This document shows, piece by piece, positions 53,277 to 63,176 of a stretch of DNA of 64,000 bases (within the stretch, counting starts at the first letter, position 1; each line of letters starts with the position of its first letter). The notes under the pieces are model-generated. The model saw nothing but the letters and a program-made list of their open reading frames with translations. It was not told the DNA's origin and made no database searches. Origin of the DNA: Nocardia abscessus. GTDB lineage: Bacteria > Actinomycetota > Actinomycetes > Mycobacteriales > Mycobacteriaceae. The position numbers and the translations under genes are program-made. Where the stretch lies: contig NZ_JADLQO010000009.1 of assembly GCF_015477775.1 (NCBI RefSeq), forward strand, positions 62,001 to 126,000. The letters are read 5' to 3'.

Positions 53277-54707
53277 TCAGGCGCGGACCGATTCGGTGAC
53301 CGATTCCGATTGCGTGGCAGCGGTTTTCGGCATGCGGGCGGCCATGCCGACCAGACCGGCGATCACCGCCACCGCGGCCGTCACGTACCACCCGCGCCGG
53401 AACGCGTCGAGTGCCGCCTCCGGACCGGCGGGTGTGCCGAGCACCGCGACCAGGACCGCGACCCCGACCGCAAGACCGATCTGGCGCGCCATGCTCAACA
53501 CGGCCGACCCGGTCGCGAACCGCTGCGGCGGCAGTCCGCTCGTGCCCGCCGCGAAGGCGGTCGGCAGGGTGAGGCCGACGCCGATGCCGCTGACCACCAT
53601 GCCGCCGAGCAGGCCGCCGAGGTAGTCGGGCGTCAGGGTGATCGCCCGCGCCCACCAGAGCATGCCCGCGCCGAAGACGACACCGCCCGCGGCGATGACC
53701 GGCCCCGCGCCGATCCGGCCGATCAGCCGTCCCGCCAGGACGGCGACCACCGGCACCATCAGCGGGCCGGGCGCGATGGCCAGACCGGTGCGCAAGGCCG
53801 ACCAGCCCCAGACGTTCTGCGCCCACAGCACCACCGACAGCAGCATCGCGCCGAAGGCGACGTTGAAGAAGACCGCGTTACCGGTCATCCAGGCGAAGTT
53901 GGGTGCGCGCAGCAGCGCCGGATCCACCACCGGGCTGTGGTGGCGGGCCGAGGAGACGACGAACGCGATCGCCAGGATCACCGCCACCGCGAAAGCGACC
54001 AGCACGCCCGCCGAGGACCATCCCCAGTCCGGGCCCTTCACCAGTCCGAGCACCAGCCCGGCGATCGCGCCGACCAGCAGCGCGGCACCCAGCAGGTCGG
54101 GCAGCCGCCCGCCGTCGCCCGGCGGATCGGGCAGCATCCGCACTCCGGCGACCACCGCTATCAGGCCGATCGGCACGTTCACCAGAAATACCCAGCGCCA
54201 GCCGAATTCGACGAGAACGCCGCCGAGCACGGGACCGAGCGCTGCGCCGAGCCCGCCGAAGGCGACCCACAGCCGGACTGCCGCCGCGCGGCGCTGCGGC
54301 GGACTGGCCGCGAGTACCAAGCCGAGCGAGGCGGGCGTCAGCAGCGCGCCGCCCGCGGCCTGTACGACGCGGAACACGACCAGTGACCCGACGTCCCACG
54401 CCGTCGCGCACAATGCCGACCCGGCGACGAACACCACGAGCCCGAGCAGGAAGGTGGTGCGGATGCTGCGGCGGTCGCCGAGTCGTCCCGCCGGGACCAG
54501 CAGGGCGGCGAACACGATCGCGTAGGCGTTGAGCACCCAGGACAGTCCCGAGATCCGCGCTCCGCCGAAATCGCCGGCCATATCCGGCAGGGCGACATTG
54601 ACGATGAACAGATCCAGGCTCGACAGCAGCACGCCGATCGAGACGACGGCGAGCACGGCGCGGAAGTCGGCGGCGGCCCGGCTCTGCTTCGTAGCGGAGG
54701 AATGCAC
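53277..54707 (-). CDS. MFS drug exporter, 14-helix EmrB/QacA type
   Basis: The 476-residue transporter has fourteen predicted helices, motif A-like GRLGDRRSIRT after helix 2, and the LGPVLGGVLVE motif C region of drug:H+ antiporters in helix 5. GTG 54707 with GGAG upstream is preferred to the longer frame at 54770 that overlaps the upstream gene. It follows the thioesterase gene by 13 bp and is probably controlled with it by the divergent HxlR regulator. Confidence 0.92.
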   Translation of the reverse strand: MHSSATKQSRAAADFRAVLAVVSIGVLLSSLDLFIVNVALPDMAGDFGGARISGLSWVLNAYAIVFAALLVPAGRLGDRRSIRTTFLLGLVVFVAGSALCATAWDVGSLVVFRVVQAAGGALLTPASLGLVLAASPPQRRAAAVRLWVAFGGLGAALGPVLGGVLVEFGWRWVFLVNVPIGLIAVVAGVRMLPDPPGDGGRLPDLLGAALLVGAIAGLVLGLVKGPDWGWSSAGVLVAFAVAVILAIAFVVSSARHHSPVVDPALLRAPNFAWMTGNAVFFNVAFGAMLLSVVLWAQNVWGWSALRTGLAIAPGPLMVPVVAVLAGRLIGRIGAGPVIAAGGVVFGAGMLWWARAITLTPDYLGGLLGGMVVSGIGVGLTLPTAFAAGTSGLPPQRFATGSAVLSMARQIGLAVGVAVLVAVLGTPAGPEAALDAFRRGWYVTAAVAVIAGLVGMAARMPKTAATQSESVTESVRA

Positions 54708-54720
54708 GATCGTCTCCGTT

Positions 54721-55521
54721 TCAGCCGAGCACACGGCGGGTCTGGCGGGCCGAGGCGAGCAGCAAGCCACTCCGGTCCCAGATCGAGGTGTCGTCCACCG
54801 ACCAGCCGCCGCCGGTCGACGCGTTCACCGTGCGCACCAGCACCGGCAGCCCGCCGGTGGGTTCGGCGTGCAGGTGCATCGACAGCGCCACGGTGGGGAT
54901 CGCGACGGGTGCGCGCAAGGTGGGAAAGACGGCGGGCGGCAAGGCGTCGGCCAGGATGGCCAGCACCGCCGCATCCGCGGGCACCTCGGGAACGAGTCCG
55001 ATCCAAGCGCACATCATCCGTTCGTCCGCGCCGGTGAGCGGCAGTGGTCCGGCGGCGGGGCGGATGTCGAAATGAGCTGCCGCCGGGACGATTTCCGGTG
55101 GAAGGGCGAACGGCGCACAGGATCGGGGATCGGGTACCCGCGGTGCGGGCGTGCCCGCGTACGCCTCGACACCGGTTTGCGCGGTGCGGCCGAGTGTGAC
55201 CGACGCCGAGGCGATCGGACTGCCGTCCTGCTCGGCGCGCACCTCCAGTGCGACGGTGCTGCGGCCGACGACGTGCTCGGTCGCGTCGAAGGCCAGCACA
55301 CCTTCGGTGGGGCGGCCGGAGAACCGGAGATCCACGGCCCGCACCGGCAACGGTTCGGTTGCCGCCGCGCGTGCGACCTCGATGAGCAGAGCCGCGATCA
55401 CGCCGCCGTGCGGTCCGGTCCACCCCCGCCAGGACCGGTCGACCCGCGCTGCCCAACCGCCGGGCTCGGTCGCGGTGAGCGCGAACTCCGCGGCGAGAGT
55501 CCCCGTAGTGAGTTGCTTCAT
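54721..55521 (-). CDS. Acyl-CoA thioesterase-like double-hotdog protein
   Basis: The 266-residue protein shows the two-hotdog TesB-like pattern: WTGPHGGVIAALLIEVARAA in the first half and a second repeat ending DDTSIWDRSGLLLASARQTR. Such enzymes hydrolyse acyl-CoA. ATG 55521 lies within one arm of an inverted repeat shared with the HxlR promoter; an upstream start at 55557 would cross the operator. Confidence 0.8.
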   Translation of the reverse strand: MKQLTTGTLAAEFALTATEPGGWAARVDRSWRGWTGPHGGVIAALLIEVARAAATEPLPVRAVDLRFSGRPTEGVLAFDATEHVVGRSTVALEVRAEQDGSPIASASVTLGRTAQTGVEAYAGTPAPRVPDPRSCAPFALPPEIVPAAAHFDIRPAAGPLPLTGADERMMCAWIGLVPEVPADAAVLAILADALPPAVFPTLRAPVAIPTVALSMHLHAEPTGGLPVLVRTVNASTGGGWSVDDTSIWDRSGLLLASARQTRRVLG

Positions 55522-55566
55522 GCAACGAACCATAGGGTAGTGAGTTCTATGAAGCAACTGACTATG
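55511..55566. promoter_or_regulatory. HxlR operator region
   Basis: AGTTGCTTCAT (55511-55521) and ATGAAGCAACT (55549-55559) are exact inverted copies; inside lies TAGTGAGTT (55538-55546) facing AACTGACTA (55556-55564), 8 of 9 bases complementary. The nested dyads sit between divergent genes and cover the thioesterase start codon. Confidence 0.6.
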
Positions 55567-55574
55567 CTGGGGAT

Positions 55575-56048
55575 ATGCGCAGGACGAGCTTCGAGGACAT
55601 GAACTGTTCGCTGGCCCAGTGCCTCGAGGTGGTCGGGGAGTGGTGGACGCTGCTGATCGTGCGCGACGCCCTGTTCGGCGTGACGCGCTTCGAGGACTTC
55701 CGCGCCCGCCTCGGCATCGCCCGCAACGTGCTCACCCAGCGCCTCGAGCACCTCGTCGAGCACGGGGTGCTGACCAAGGAGCCGTACCAGGACAACCCGG
55801 TGCGCCACGACTACCGGCTCACTCCGAAAGGTCGCTCGCTGTGGCTGGTCGTCACCGCGATGCGTCAGTGGGGCGACGAATGGGCCGCGCCGGACGGCCC
55901 GCCGGTGCAGACCAGGCACACCGGGTGCGGACACCTCGCGACCGTCGAGCCGGTGTGCTCCGAGTGTGGTGAACACGTCGCCCCGCGCGACCTGCGTCCG
56001 GTTCTCGGCCCCGGAGCCAAGGACGCCTCCCTGCTTCCGTCCCGCTGA
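55575..56048 (+). CDS. HxlR-family transcriptional regulator
   Basis: The 157-residue winged-helix protein has the HxlR core: CSLAQCLEVVGEWWTLLIVRD, FEDFRARLGIARNVLTQRL, YRLTPKG. A C-terminal CxxC pair (CGHLATVEPVCSECGE) may bind zinc or sense redox state. It is divergent from the thioesterase-MFS operon. Confidence 0.92.
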   Translation: MRRTSFEDMNCSLAQCLEVVGEWWTLLIVRDALFGVTRFEDFRARLGIARNVLTQRLEHLVEHGVLTKEPYQDNPVRHDYRLTPKGRSLWLVVTAMRQWGDEWAAPDGPPVQTRHTGCGHLATVEPVCSECGEHVAPRDLRPVLGPGAKDASLLPSR

Positions 56049-56103
56049 GGCGAGCGACGACGCCCGCCCGGCGTCCGGCGCGGCGCGGCGTTAGGCTGCG
56101 GCG

Positions 56104-56517
56104 GTGGCGGACGGGCGAGTGCGGCAGTTGATCGATACGGTGGCGTGGGTGCGCATCGAGGAGGGACGGATCCTCTGCGCCAGGCCGCGCGGCAAGGACG
56201 TCTTCTATATCCCCGGCGGCAAGCGGGAAGGCGGCGAAACCGATCTGCAGACGCTGCTGCGCGAGATCGAGGAGGAACTCACCGTCGCACTGCTGCCGGA
56301 GACGGCCGCGCACGTCGGCACCTACGAGGCGGTGCACGGCCCGGAGGACGGCGCGGTGGTGCGGATGAGTTGCTATACCGCCGACTATCGCGGCACCCTC
56401 GCCACAAGCAGCGAGATCGAGGAAGTCGCGTGGTTCCGCTACGCCGACCGCGCCCTCGTCCCGCCGGTCGACCAGCTGCTGTTCGACGATCTGGTGCACG
56501 CGGGCCTGCTGCGGTGA
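56104..56517 (+). CDS. Nudix hydrolase
   Basis: The 137-residue protein has the Nudix box at residues 39-61: GGKREGGETDLQTLLREIEE with the REIEEE catalytic core. These enzymes hydrolyse nucleoside diphosphates linked to other groups. GTG 56104 is used. The stop overlaps a GTG that may start the next gene (GTGA). Confidence 0.88.
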   Translation: MADGRVRQLIDTVAWVRIEEGRILCARPRGKDVFYIPGGKREGGETDLQTLLREIEEELTVALLPETAAHVGTYEAVHGPEDGAVVRMSCYTADYRGTLATSSEIEEVAWFRYADRALVPPVDQLLFDDLVHAGLLR

Positions 56518-57047
56518 ATCGCGGGCCCAACAGCGCTACCGTCGGCGGTATGTCGTGGCTTCGGGCACTCCTGCGTTACGCCGCGTACGCGCTACGGGCA
56601 CTGCCGCTGGCCGTGCGGCGGATTCCGACCCGGCTGCGCGTGCCGCGGCGAATGCTCGGCGAATCGGTTCTGCCGCACAAGTTCTCGGCGGCACGATCGG
56701 TGTCGCACTCCGTGCTCAGCGGCGCGGTCGGCCTGCTGACCTGGTTCCTGGCGTTGCTGGCGGTCATCGCCGCGTTCCGGGGCATCTGCTATCCGCTCGT
56801 CACCGGAGACGATCTCGAGGGCTCCTGGGGCGGGCCCACGTTGCCGGGCGCATGGGTGGTGCACGCGGCGCTCGGCATCGGGCTGCTGCCGGTCTGGCTG
56901 CTCGTCCTGGCCGGGCTCGGCGCGTTCCAGTTGCGGCTCACCCGCGGTCTGCTCGGCCGGAACGGGCCGTGGTGGCCCGCGCCGGTCGCGGTGGCGTTGG
57001 CCGCGGGCGGCGCCCTGCTGTTGCACGCGTGGCTACGGCAGCTGTGA
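56514..57047 (+). CDS. Membrane protein of unknown function
   Basis: From GTG 56514 (coupled to the Nudix stop) the product has 177 residues; ATG 56550 would give 165. Three hydrophobic segments lie at about 72-95, 115-138 and 155-172. A loop between the first two contains DDLEGSWGGPTLPGAW. No family is recognised. Confidence 0.75.
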   Translation: MNRGPNSATVGGMSWLRALLRYAAYALRALPLAVRRIPTRLRVPRRMLGESVLPHKFSAARSVSHSVLSGAVGLLTWFLALLAVIAAFRGICYPLVTGDDLEGSWGGPTLPGAWVVHAALGIGLLPVWLLVLAGLGAFQLRLTRGLLGRNGPWWPAPVAVALAAGGALLLHAWLRQL

Positions 57048-57232
57048 GGCAGGCCTGCCGCCCCTCTGGGTCACTGATCACTTGCTCGCGGGCGCGTTCG
57101 GATCGTTTCCGCCCGGCGCGTCCGATGGCGAGCAACATGTTGCTCGACCGAACCATTTCGGAGCGAAATCTGTTGGGAAGCACCGCATTCGGGCTCTTGC
57201 GTTGATCGGCACCCACCGTCGAATATCGCGCT

Positions 57233-57973
57233 ATGGAATCAAGCTTGCGGCTGCTGGTCGCCTCACCGCTGGGGCAGATCATCGCTCCGACTCTGTCGCA
57301 GGCGTTTCCTGCGTCGAATGTCTGTGTGGCCGGTGATGGAGATGCCGTCCGCAGCGAGGTCGTCGGGCGTTTCCGCTTCGACGTCGTGCTCTGTGACCTG
57401 ATCTGGAACCATCCGGAATCGGAGTATCGCTTCGATGGCTTGGACGTCATCGACCTGCTACGCGACAGCAACCGCCACACCGCGGTCCTGCTCGCCGCCC
57501 AGGGCCACAGCATGGAGCGTGACCACCTCGACGAGGCCAGGGATCGGTCCGGCGAGATCGCCGAGTTCTACGACAAATCCTCGGGCGTGCCCGCCTTGCT
57601 CGAGGCCGTGCGGCGGGCCGCCACCGGAGGGAGCACGCCCCTGTCGCCCGCACGGGCGGGACCGCCGTCGTTGTGCACGCTGTTCGGCGCTCACCATGGC
57701 CGCACCGCCGCGCGACTGGCCGGCGCGATCGCCGCCGGATCAGCGTGGGACTACCCGTCACTGGCGCGCGTGGCCAAAGTGGGCGGGCACACCGCGAACA
57801 AGGCGACGAACGCCTACATCGGACCGATAATCCGCGAACGCGGAGAGTTGCCCGACGATACGCCGCTGACCCAGGGCGCGATATTCCGATGGTGCGGTGA
57901 GCACGCCCACTATCTGATCAGCTGGTGCCGACGCAACGGGCACGCGGATGTGCTCGGCCCGCGATTCGTCTGA
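57233..57973 (+). CDS. Orphan response regulator with unrecognised C-terminal domain
   Basis: The 246-residue protein has an N-terminal receiver domain: phospho-acceptor Asp55 in VVLCDLIW and conserved Lys115 in YDKSSGVPALLEAV. The C-terminal 100 residues carry a possible helix-turn-helix (YPSLARVAKVGGHTANKATN) and a Trp/Cys-rich end (FRWCGEHAHYLISWCRR) that matches no output domain I recognise. No histidine kinase is nearby. Confidence 0.7.
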   Translation: MESSLRLLVASPLGQIIAPTLSQAFPASNVCVAGDGDAVRSEVVGRFRFDVVLCDLIWNHPESEYRFDGLDVIDLLRDSNRHTAVLLAAQGHSMERDHLDEARDRSGEIAEFYDKSSGVPALLEAVRRAATGGSTPLSPARAGPPSLCTLFGAHHGRTAARLAGAIAAGSAWDYPSLARVAKVGGHTANKATNAYIGPIIRERGELPDDTPLTQGAIFRWCGEHAHYLISWCRRNGHADVLGPRFV

Positions 57974-58188
57974 CGCCCCGCGCCGCCCCGGTGTCGGCAG
58001 TTCCAGCGCTGCGGCAAGATCTTGCCCGGCACGCCGGGAATCGGCTGTTCCTTGCCGATTGCCACAAGGTGGCGGTCAATCCTGTCCTCCGTGCTTCGAT
58101 GACCGTTCTTCCTCGATTTCTCGTGCTTCCATCGAAGTGCGCCTGCCGATAACTGGCGGCATTCCCCGCACCTACGTTGGAGTACTTC

Positions 58189-58929
58189 ATGTTCCATGAA
58201 TCCCTGCGCTCTGCGCGCTTGCGTGGCGCGGCGCTCGCGACCGTCCTCTGTGCGCTCGTGTTCGGCGCGGTGTTGCCCGCCCCCGCGCACGCGGACGCGC
58301 GATACCCCGTGGCGTGGACCAAAATCGGGATCTACCCGCAAAGCGCTCCCTCCATGGGTTCGGGGCAGATCGGCAAGGCGCTACCGGACGGCGCTGTGGT
58401 GACGATCGTGTGCGAACAACGGGGGCAGTCGGTATCGAACGGCTTGAACACCACCGATATCTGGGAGCGGCTCGACACTGGCGCGTGGTTGCCGAACGCC
58501 TTCATCAAGACCGGTGTCGACGGCTGGACGCCCGGCGTTCCCCGGTGCGACGAACTCGCGAAGAAGGCACCGGCGAACACCCAGGATCGCTCGGCCGACC
58601 GAGCCGAGGTCGAAAAGGCGACTCGCTCGGTCTGCGGGGACTACGTGGCCTCGTTCAAGTGGATCAAGCGAGACGGCGTCGAATCGCTGAGCGTGGTGCC
58701 GACCGACTGCGGACGCCTGACCGCGTTCGTCAACAAGCAGGCGTCGTTCGACGAGCTGTACCACAAGGTTCGTGCCAACTGGGCCGACAATGTCTACTGG
58801 AGCATGCACAATCAGTGGACTTGCCACGCGGACTGGGCGCCGCCCTACTTCAAGAACGAATGGAACCTGGAGAAGGCGCGGCCCAATGTCGGCTATTGGA
58901 ACACCGTGTTCAAGGGTTGCAATCCGTAG
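58189..58929 (+). CDS. Secreted DUF2599-domain protein
   Basis: The 246-residue protein starts with a Sec signal peptide (hydrophobic LATVLCALVFGAVLPA, cleavage near AHADA, about residue 36). An SH3-like segment follows (about 40-115). The C-terminal DUF2599 domain includes VYWSMHNQWTCHADWAPPYF. Cysteines are paired as in exported proteins. ATG 58189 has GGAG 6-9 nt upstream. Function unknown; possibly cell-envelope associated. Confidence 0.85.
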   Translation: MFHESLRSARLRGAALATVLCALVFGAVLPAPAHADARYPVAWTKIGIYPQSAPSMGSGQIGKALPDGAVVTIVCEQRGQSVSNGLNTTDIWERLDTGAWLPNAFIKTGVDGWTPGVPRCDELAKKAPANTQDRSADRAEVEKATRSVCGDYVASFKWIKRDGVESLSVVPTDCGRLTAFVNKQASFDELYHKVRANWADNVYWSMHNQWTCHADWAPPYFKNEWNLEKARPNVGYWNTVFKGCNP

Positions 58930-58944
58930 AAGGGTCGGGCCGTC

Positions 58945-59232
58945 GTGTTGCTGCTTCCGGTGATGCTGATACTCGCGGGCGCCGCGGGATTCGTTCTCCT
59001 CCGTGGGCCCCGAGCCCGGCTTCCGCGAATCTGGAGCAGTGCCTTCGCGGTCGCCGGATTGGTGGCGGTATGCGTCGGTGCGGTGCTCTTGTACAACTCA
59101 GCGATCGAGGCCGACGAGCGCGGGGTGTCGGCTTCGGAGACGATGTTGTGGTGGGAGTACGCCGTTTTCGTCGCTGGACTCGTGTGCACGGTGTCGGCGT
59201 GCTTCGTGGCGCTGCTGTGGCGACGGCGATGA
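58945..59232 (+). CDS. Small two- to three-helix membrane protein
   Basis: The 95-residue protein from GTG 58945 has helices at about 2-20, 31-52 and 67-90 with basic ends. It lies 15 bp after the DUF2599 gene and is probably co-transcribed. It converges with the WD40 gene. No family recognised. Confidence 0.65.
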   Translation: MLLLPVMLILAGAAGFVLLRGPRARLPRIWSSAFAVAGLVAVCVGAVLLYNSAIEADERGVSASETMLWWEYAVFVAGLVCTVSACFVALLWRRR

Positions 59233-59254
59233 ACGTCGAGGCTCCCTTGCGGCA

Positions 59255-62200
59255 CTAGCCTGCGCACAGGTCGTACCGGGGGACGCCGGGCAGATAACGC
59301 TGCCATTCCGTAGCGGTCAGGGGCGTGCTTCCACTGCGGCACAGGTCGGCGGCGACCTGCTCGGTTTCGGTCGCCCACAGCCGTACCACCTTGTCCGGCC
59401 CGGCCGCGAGCAAGAGGTCTCCGCGCAGGCCGTAGACGGCGTCGTTGACTCTGCCGGTGTAGGCGCTGAGCACGGCGGATCGTCGCGGTCGGCGGGGATC
59501 GGAGATGTCCCACACCCAGATTCCGTTGTCGCTGGCGCCGCCGACGAGGCGCGTACCGTCCGGACTGAAGTTGACGCTGATGATCGCGTCGGCGGCGCCG
59601 GCGAGTGTGGACAGCCGTCGCGGCGCGTCGGGTTCGGAGACATCGAACAGCTGCACGGTGTGGTCCATGCTGCCCGCGGCGAGGATCTGAGCCGTGGGGC
59701 TGAATGCCACGGTGGTCAGGTCGTTGGTGAATCCGGACAGTCTCGTCAGTTCTACCGGGCGGGCGCGATCACGGATGTCCCAGCGGCGCACCGACTCGTC
59801 GGAGGTGGCGACCGCCAGGTTGCCCCCGGTGCTGTCGATGGCCACGATGCCGGGCAGCCCTGGTCCCGCATCGAGGTCGGCCAGCCGACGCGGCGCGGCG
59901 GGACCGGTGGTGTCCCACGCGGTCACCACGGTGTCGTCCTGACCCGCGACCACCAGCATCGTGGCGTCCGGGGAGTAGGTCAGGCTGGCGACGATGCCGT
60001 TGACGGCGCTTATGGTCGATTTCAGCCGGGGATGCCACGGATCGCGAATGTCCCAGAGCAGCACACGACCGGACCTGGTGGCGACCGCGGCGGACGAGCC
60101 GTCGAGCGACAGTGCCACCGCGCCGCAGGTCTTCTCGTCCGGGCCCACCGGAAGTGCCGGGTACTCGACCGGGGTGGCCGGGTCGCCGACGTTCCACAGG
60201 TGGGCGGTACCGTCGCTGGCGCCCGCGCCCACCAGCACGAGTTCACCCCGGCGATCGATCGGCGTCTGGAAGACCACACTCTGCGCACCGCGCAGGATCG
60301 GGCCGGGCAACGGCCAGATCCGCACCGCGCCGTCCAGGCTGCCGGTGATCACCGCACGGCCGTCCAAGGCGAATCGAACCGAGACCACGATGACCGGATT
60401 GGGCAGTTCCATCTCCAATTGCCCGGAGTCCAACCGCCATACCCGGGTCTTGTTGTCCGAGCTGCCCGCGGCCAGCCTGCTGCCGTCCGGACTGAACGCC
60501 ACGTCGTTGACGTAGCTGGTGAACCCACGCAGCGGTGGTTGGGCGGCCGGGCGCGCCGGATCGCGGACATCCCAGCGGCGGACCTCGTTGCCACGTCCGG
60601 GGGCGGCGAGGACAGTGCCGTCCGGCCCGAACTTCAGTGCGTGCGCCTGTGCCGTCGACCCGTCGGGAGCGACGTCGGCCAGCAGCGGAGGCTCAGCGCC
60701 GCTGCCGGCCCAAATGCGCAGCGAGCCCGCCATTCCGGCAGCGGCGACCAACCGGCCGTCCGGGCTGAACGCGACCACCGGCGCACCCGCGGGTAGGTCG
60801 AGTGCGCCCAGTGGCACCGGGGCCCGGGGATCGGTGATGTCCCAGCGCGCGATGGTGGAGGACGCGGTGCCCGCGGCGAGCGAACGTCCGTCGGCACTGA
60901 TGGCGAGGTTGCGATACGCCGCGGCGGCGGCTGCCGGGGTGGATCGCCGCTGCGGAGCCGCGGGATCGCTGAGATCCCAGAGATCGATGTGGTCGTTGAA
61001 CGACGCGGCGAGCAGCGATCCGCTCGCGGTCATCGAGATGGCGCCGAGTACGTCGCCGGACTTCGCCGCGGTGATGTGACCGGCGTGCCGTGCCGTGCCG
61101 CCAGGGCCCAGACGCAGGATGTCGATGGAGGAGTCGCTCCTGCCGACGGCGAGAACGCTTCCGGTGTCGTCGGTGGCGACGAGCGCGCCGCCGTCGGGGC
61201 CGAGCAGCCGGTTCGGCGTGTGCACCGCGGAGCTGTCCAGCAGCGCCGAACGCGCCTCGAGGGTCGGCTCGAGCCGGAACGCGGCGAGGGCGAGCTGAGC
61301 CGACAGGGCGGGATCCGTGCCGCGCAATCGCTCTGCCTGCGCGGCGATCTGACGCGACATCGCCTCGTCACGTGCCTGCGCCGCGTTGGCGCGCGCGACC
61401 AGCGCCACGACGGTCAGCACGATCGCCGCGACCAAGGCGATCGCCAAGCCGACGACCATCTCCTGCAGGATGCGAGTACGACGACGTTCCCGCGCGCGCA
61501 CGTCGGCCTGGTGAGCGACGCTCGCGGCGATGTACTCGCGCTCGCTCTGGTTGAGATCGTGATCGTGGCCGTCGGTGCTCGCCCAGTCCCGGACGAATTC
61601 CAGTCTGGCCGGCCCGAGCAGCAGGCTGGGGTCCTGGTCGTTGTCGAGCCAGATGTGGGTGGCCTCGGTCAATCGGCGGTGCACCGTGAGGGTTTCGCGA
61701 TCCTGGTTCACCCATCGCGTCATCCGCGACCACGCGCCCACCAGCGCCTCGTGCGTGATCTCGACGGTTTCCTCCTCGATCGTCAGCAGCCGGTGCGTGG
61801 CGAACCGCTCGATCACGATGTTGACGTCGGACACGGAGTCGTCGTCGAAGAACAATTCCGGGCGCTGCACCCGCCGCCGGGTGATCGCCTCCTCGTCCAC
61901 GTTGAGCAGCCGCAGGAACGTCCGGCGCGCGATCTGCCGTTGCGGCTCGGTGAGTCCTCGCAGCACCGTCTCGGCGGTCTGCTCGACCGCGCCGGCGATG
62001 CCGCCGACGGCGTTGTAGTCCGCCACCGTCATCCGCCGACGGGTGGAGCGCTGCCAGGTCTCGAGCAACGCGTGCGACAGCAACGGAAGCGCGCCGGTGT
62101 CATGGGCGGCCGTCGATCCGCGGGGTGCGAGTTCGACCACGAGGAGGTGAACCAGTTCGTCCTCGACCGTCCAATTGGCTTTGCGAGCAGGTTCGACGAT

Positions 62201-63013
62201 CGCCTCCCGCAGCGCTTCCTTACTGAGCGGGCCGACAAGCACCGACTGGTGGGCCAGCGCGTCGTGCAGGATCGGCTGCTCGGCCGCATGGTGGTAGAAG
62301 TCGGCTCGCAATCCGAGCACGTATGTCCGCTCCGGAGCGGCAGTGGCGAGCGCGGTGAGGAATTCGGCTCGCTCGGCATGGTCCGGGCACAGCGTCCAGG
62401 TCTCTTCGAATTGATCGATGATCACGACCTCGGCCGCGGTCGCCGCCGCGAGCGCGCGGGCAGGATGGGCACCCGGCGTGATCACCGACACCGTCCGGCC
62501 CGCCTGCCGCAGCGCGGGCAGCAGTCCGGCACGCAGCAGCGACGACTTCCCGGAGCCCGACGCGCCGATCACGACGAGAATCCGGTGTGGCGACCCGGCG
62601 AGCGCTGCGATGCGCCGGTGCAGCTCCTCCGTCAATTGCGTGCGCCCGAACAGCCATTCGGCGTCGTCCGGTTGGAAGGCCTCCAGGCCGAGATAGGGGA
62701 TCGGGCCCTGGTCACGTTTGCGTCCGGTGGTCGGGCGGACCTGCCGGACGGCGGCCAGCCACCGCTCCTGCGCCTGGGCATCGTGAACGCCGCACGCGGC
62801 GAGCACATCACGGAACATCCGCTCGTTCTGCTCGGTGGGCACGTGATGACCGGCGAACCATCCGCTAACAGTGCCGTGCAGGCATCCCGACCGTTCGACC
62901 ACTTGCCGCACGGTGAGCCCGGCGTCGGTGCGCAGGCGCCGGAACGCGACGGCGAATTCTTCCCGATTGGAGACAGGCAGGGGTTGCAGCCCCGTTCCTC
63001 CCCCGTGTGCCAT
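59255..63013 (-). CDS. XRE - STAND-type NTPase - TM - WD40 repeat protein
   Basis: The 1252-residue protein has a fixed actinobacterial layout. Residues 15-75 are an XRE-like helix-turn-helix (VRQVVERSGCLHGTVSGWF). Residues about 105-500 are a novel-STAND NTPase with Walker A GASGSGKSS (about 148) and Walker B VVIIDQFEETW. A single transmembrane helix (VVGLAIALVAAIVLTVVALV, about 518-538) precedes about a dozen WD40 repeats, many with the cap WDIxDPxxP. STAND proteins switch on ligand or partner sensing; membrane anchoring here suggests the propeller senses an envelope signal. Relatives exist in signalling and antiphage systems. Confidence 0.92.
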   Translation of the reverse strand: MAHGGGTGLQPLPVSNREEFAVAFRRLRTDAGLTVRQVVERSGCLHGTVSGWFAGHHVPTEQNERMFRDVLAACGVHDAQAQERWLAAVRQVRPTTGRKRDQGPIPYLGLEAFQPDDAEWLFGRTQLTEELHRRIAALAGSPHRILVVIGASGSGKSSLLRAGLLPALRQAGRTVSVITPGAHPARALAAATAAEVVIIDQFEETWTLCPDHAERAEFLTALATAAPERTYVLGLRADFYHHAAEQPILHDALAHQSVLVGPLSKEALREAIVEPARKANWTVEDELVHLLVVELAPRGSTAAHDTGALPLLSHALLETWQRSTRRRMTVADYNAVGGIAGAVEQTAETVLRGLTEPQRQIARRTFLRLLNVDEEAITRRRVQRPELFFDDDSVSDVNIVIERFATHRLLTIEEETVEITHEALVGAWSRMTRWVNQDRETLTVHRRLTEATHIWLDNDQDPSLLLGPARLEFVRDWASTDGHDHDLNQSEREYIAASVAHQADVRARERRRTRILQEMVVGLAIALVAAIVLTVVALVARANAAQARDEAMSRQIAAQAERLRGTDPALSAQLALAAFRLEPTLEARSALLDSSAVHTPNRLLGPDGGALVATDDTGSVLAVGRSDSSIDILRLGPGGTARHAGHITAAKSGDVLGAISMTASGSLLAASFNDHIDLWDLSDPAAPQRRSTPAAAAAAYRNLAISADGRSLAAGTASSTIARWDITDPRAPVPLGALDLPAGAPVVAFSPDGRLVAAAGMAGSLRIWAGSGAEPPLLADVAPDGSTAQAHALKFGPDGTVLAAPGRGNEVRRWDVRDPARPAAQPPLRGFTSYVNDVAFSPDGSRLAAGSSDNKTRVWRLDSGQLEMELPNPVIVVSVRFALDGRAVITGSLDGAVRIWPLPGPILRGAQSVVFQTPIDRRGELVLVGAGASDGTAHLWNVGDPATPVEYPALPVGPDEKTCGAVALSLDGSSAAVATRSGRVLLWDIRDPWHPRLKSTISAVNGIVASLTYSPDATMLVVAGQDDTVVTAWDTTGPAAPRRLADLDAGPGLPGIVAIDSTGGNLAVATSDESVRRWDIRDRARPVELTRLSGFTNDLTTVAFSPTAQILAAGSMDHTVQLFDVSEPDAPRRLSTLAGAADAIISVNFSPDGTRLVGGASDNGIWVWDISDPRRPRRSAVLSAYTGRVNDAVYGLRGDLLLAAGPDKVVRLWATETEQVAADLCRSGSTPLTATEWQRYLPGVPRYDLCAG

Positions 63014-63176
63014 GAGGGGATTCTATCGGCCGCGGGGTGGAGCCGCCGCGTGTCGTACGGACCTTGTATTGACTACTTTCTGCCGCGTCCACGCTGTTCA
63101 GACGATCTTCTCAGCCCGTAGTTCGCCGATGCCGACCATGGCACGCACAACGGCGGGTGGGAAGGAATCACCGAAT

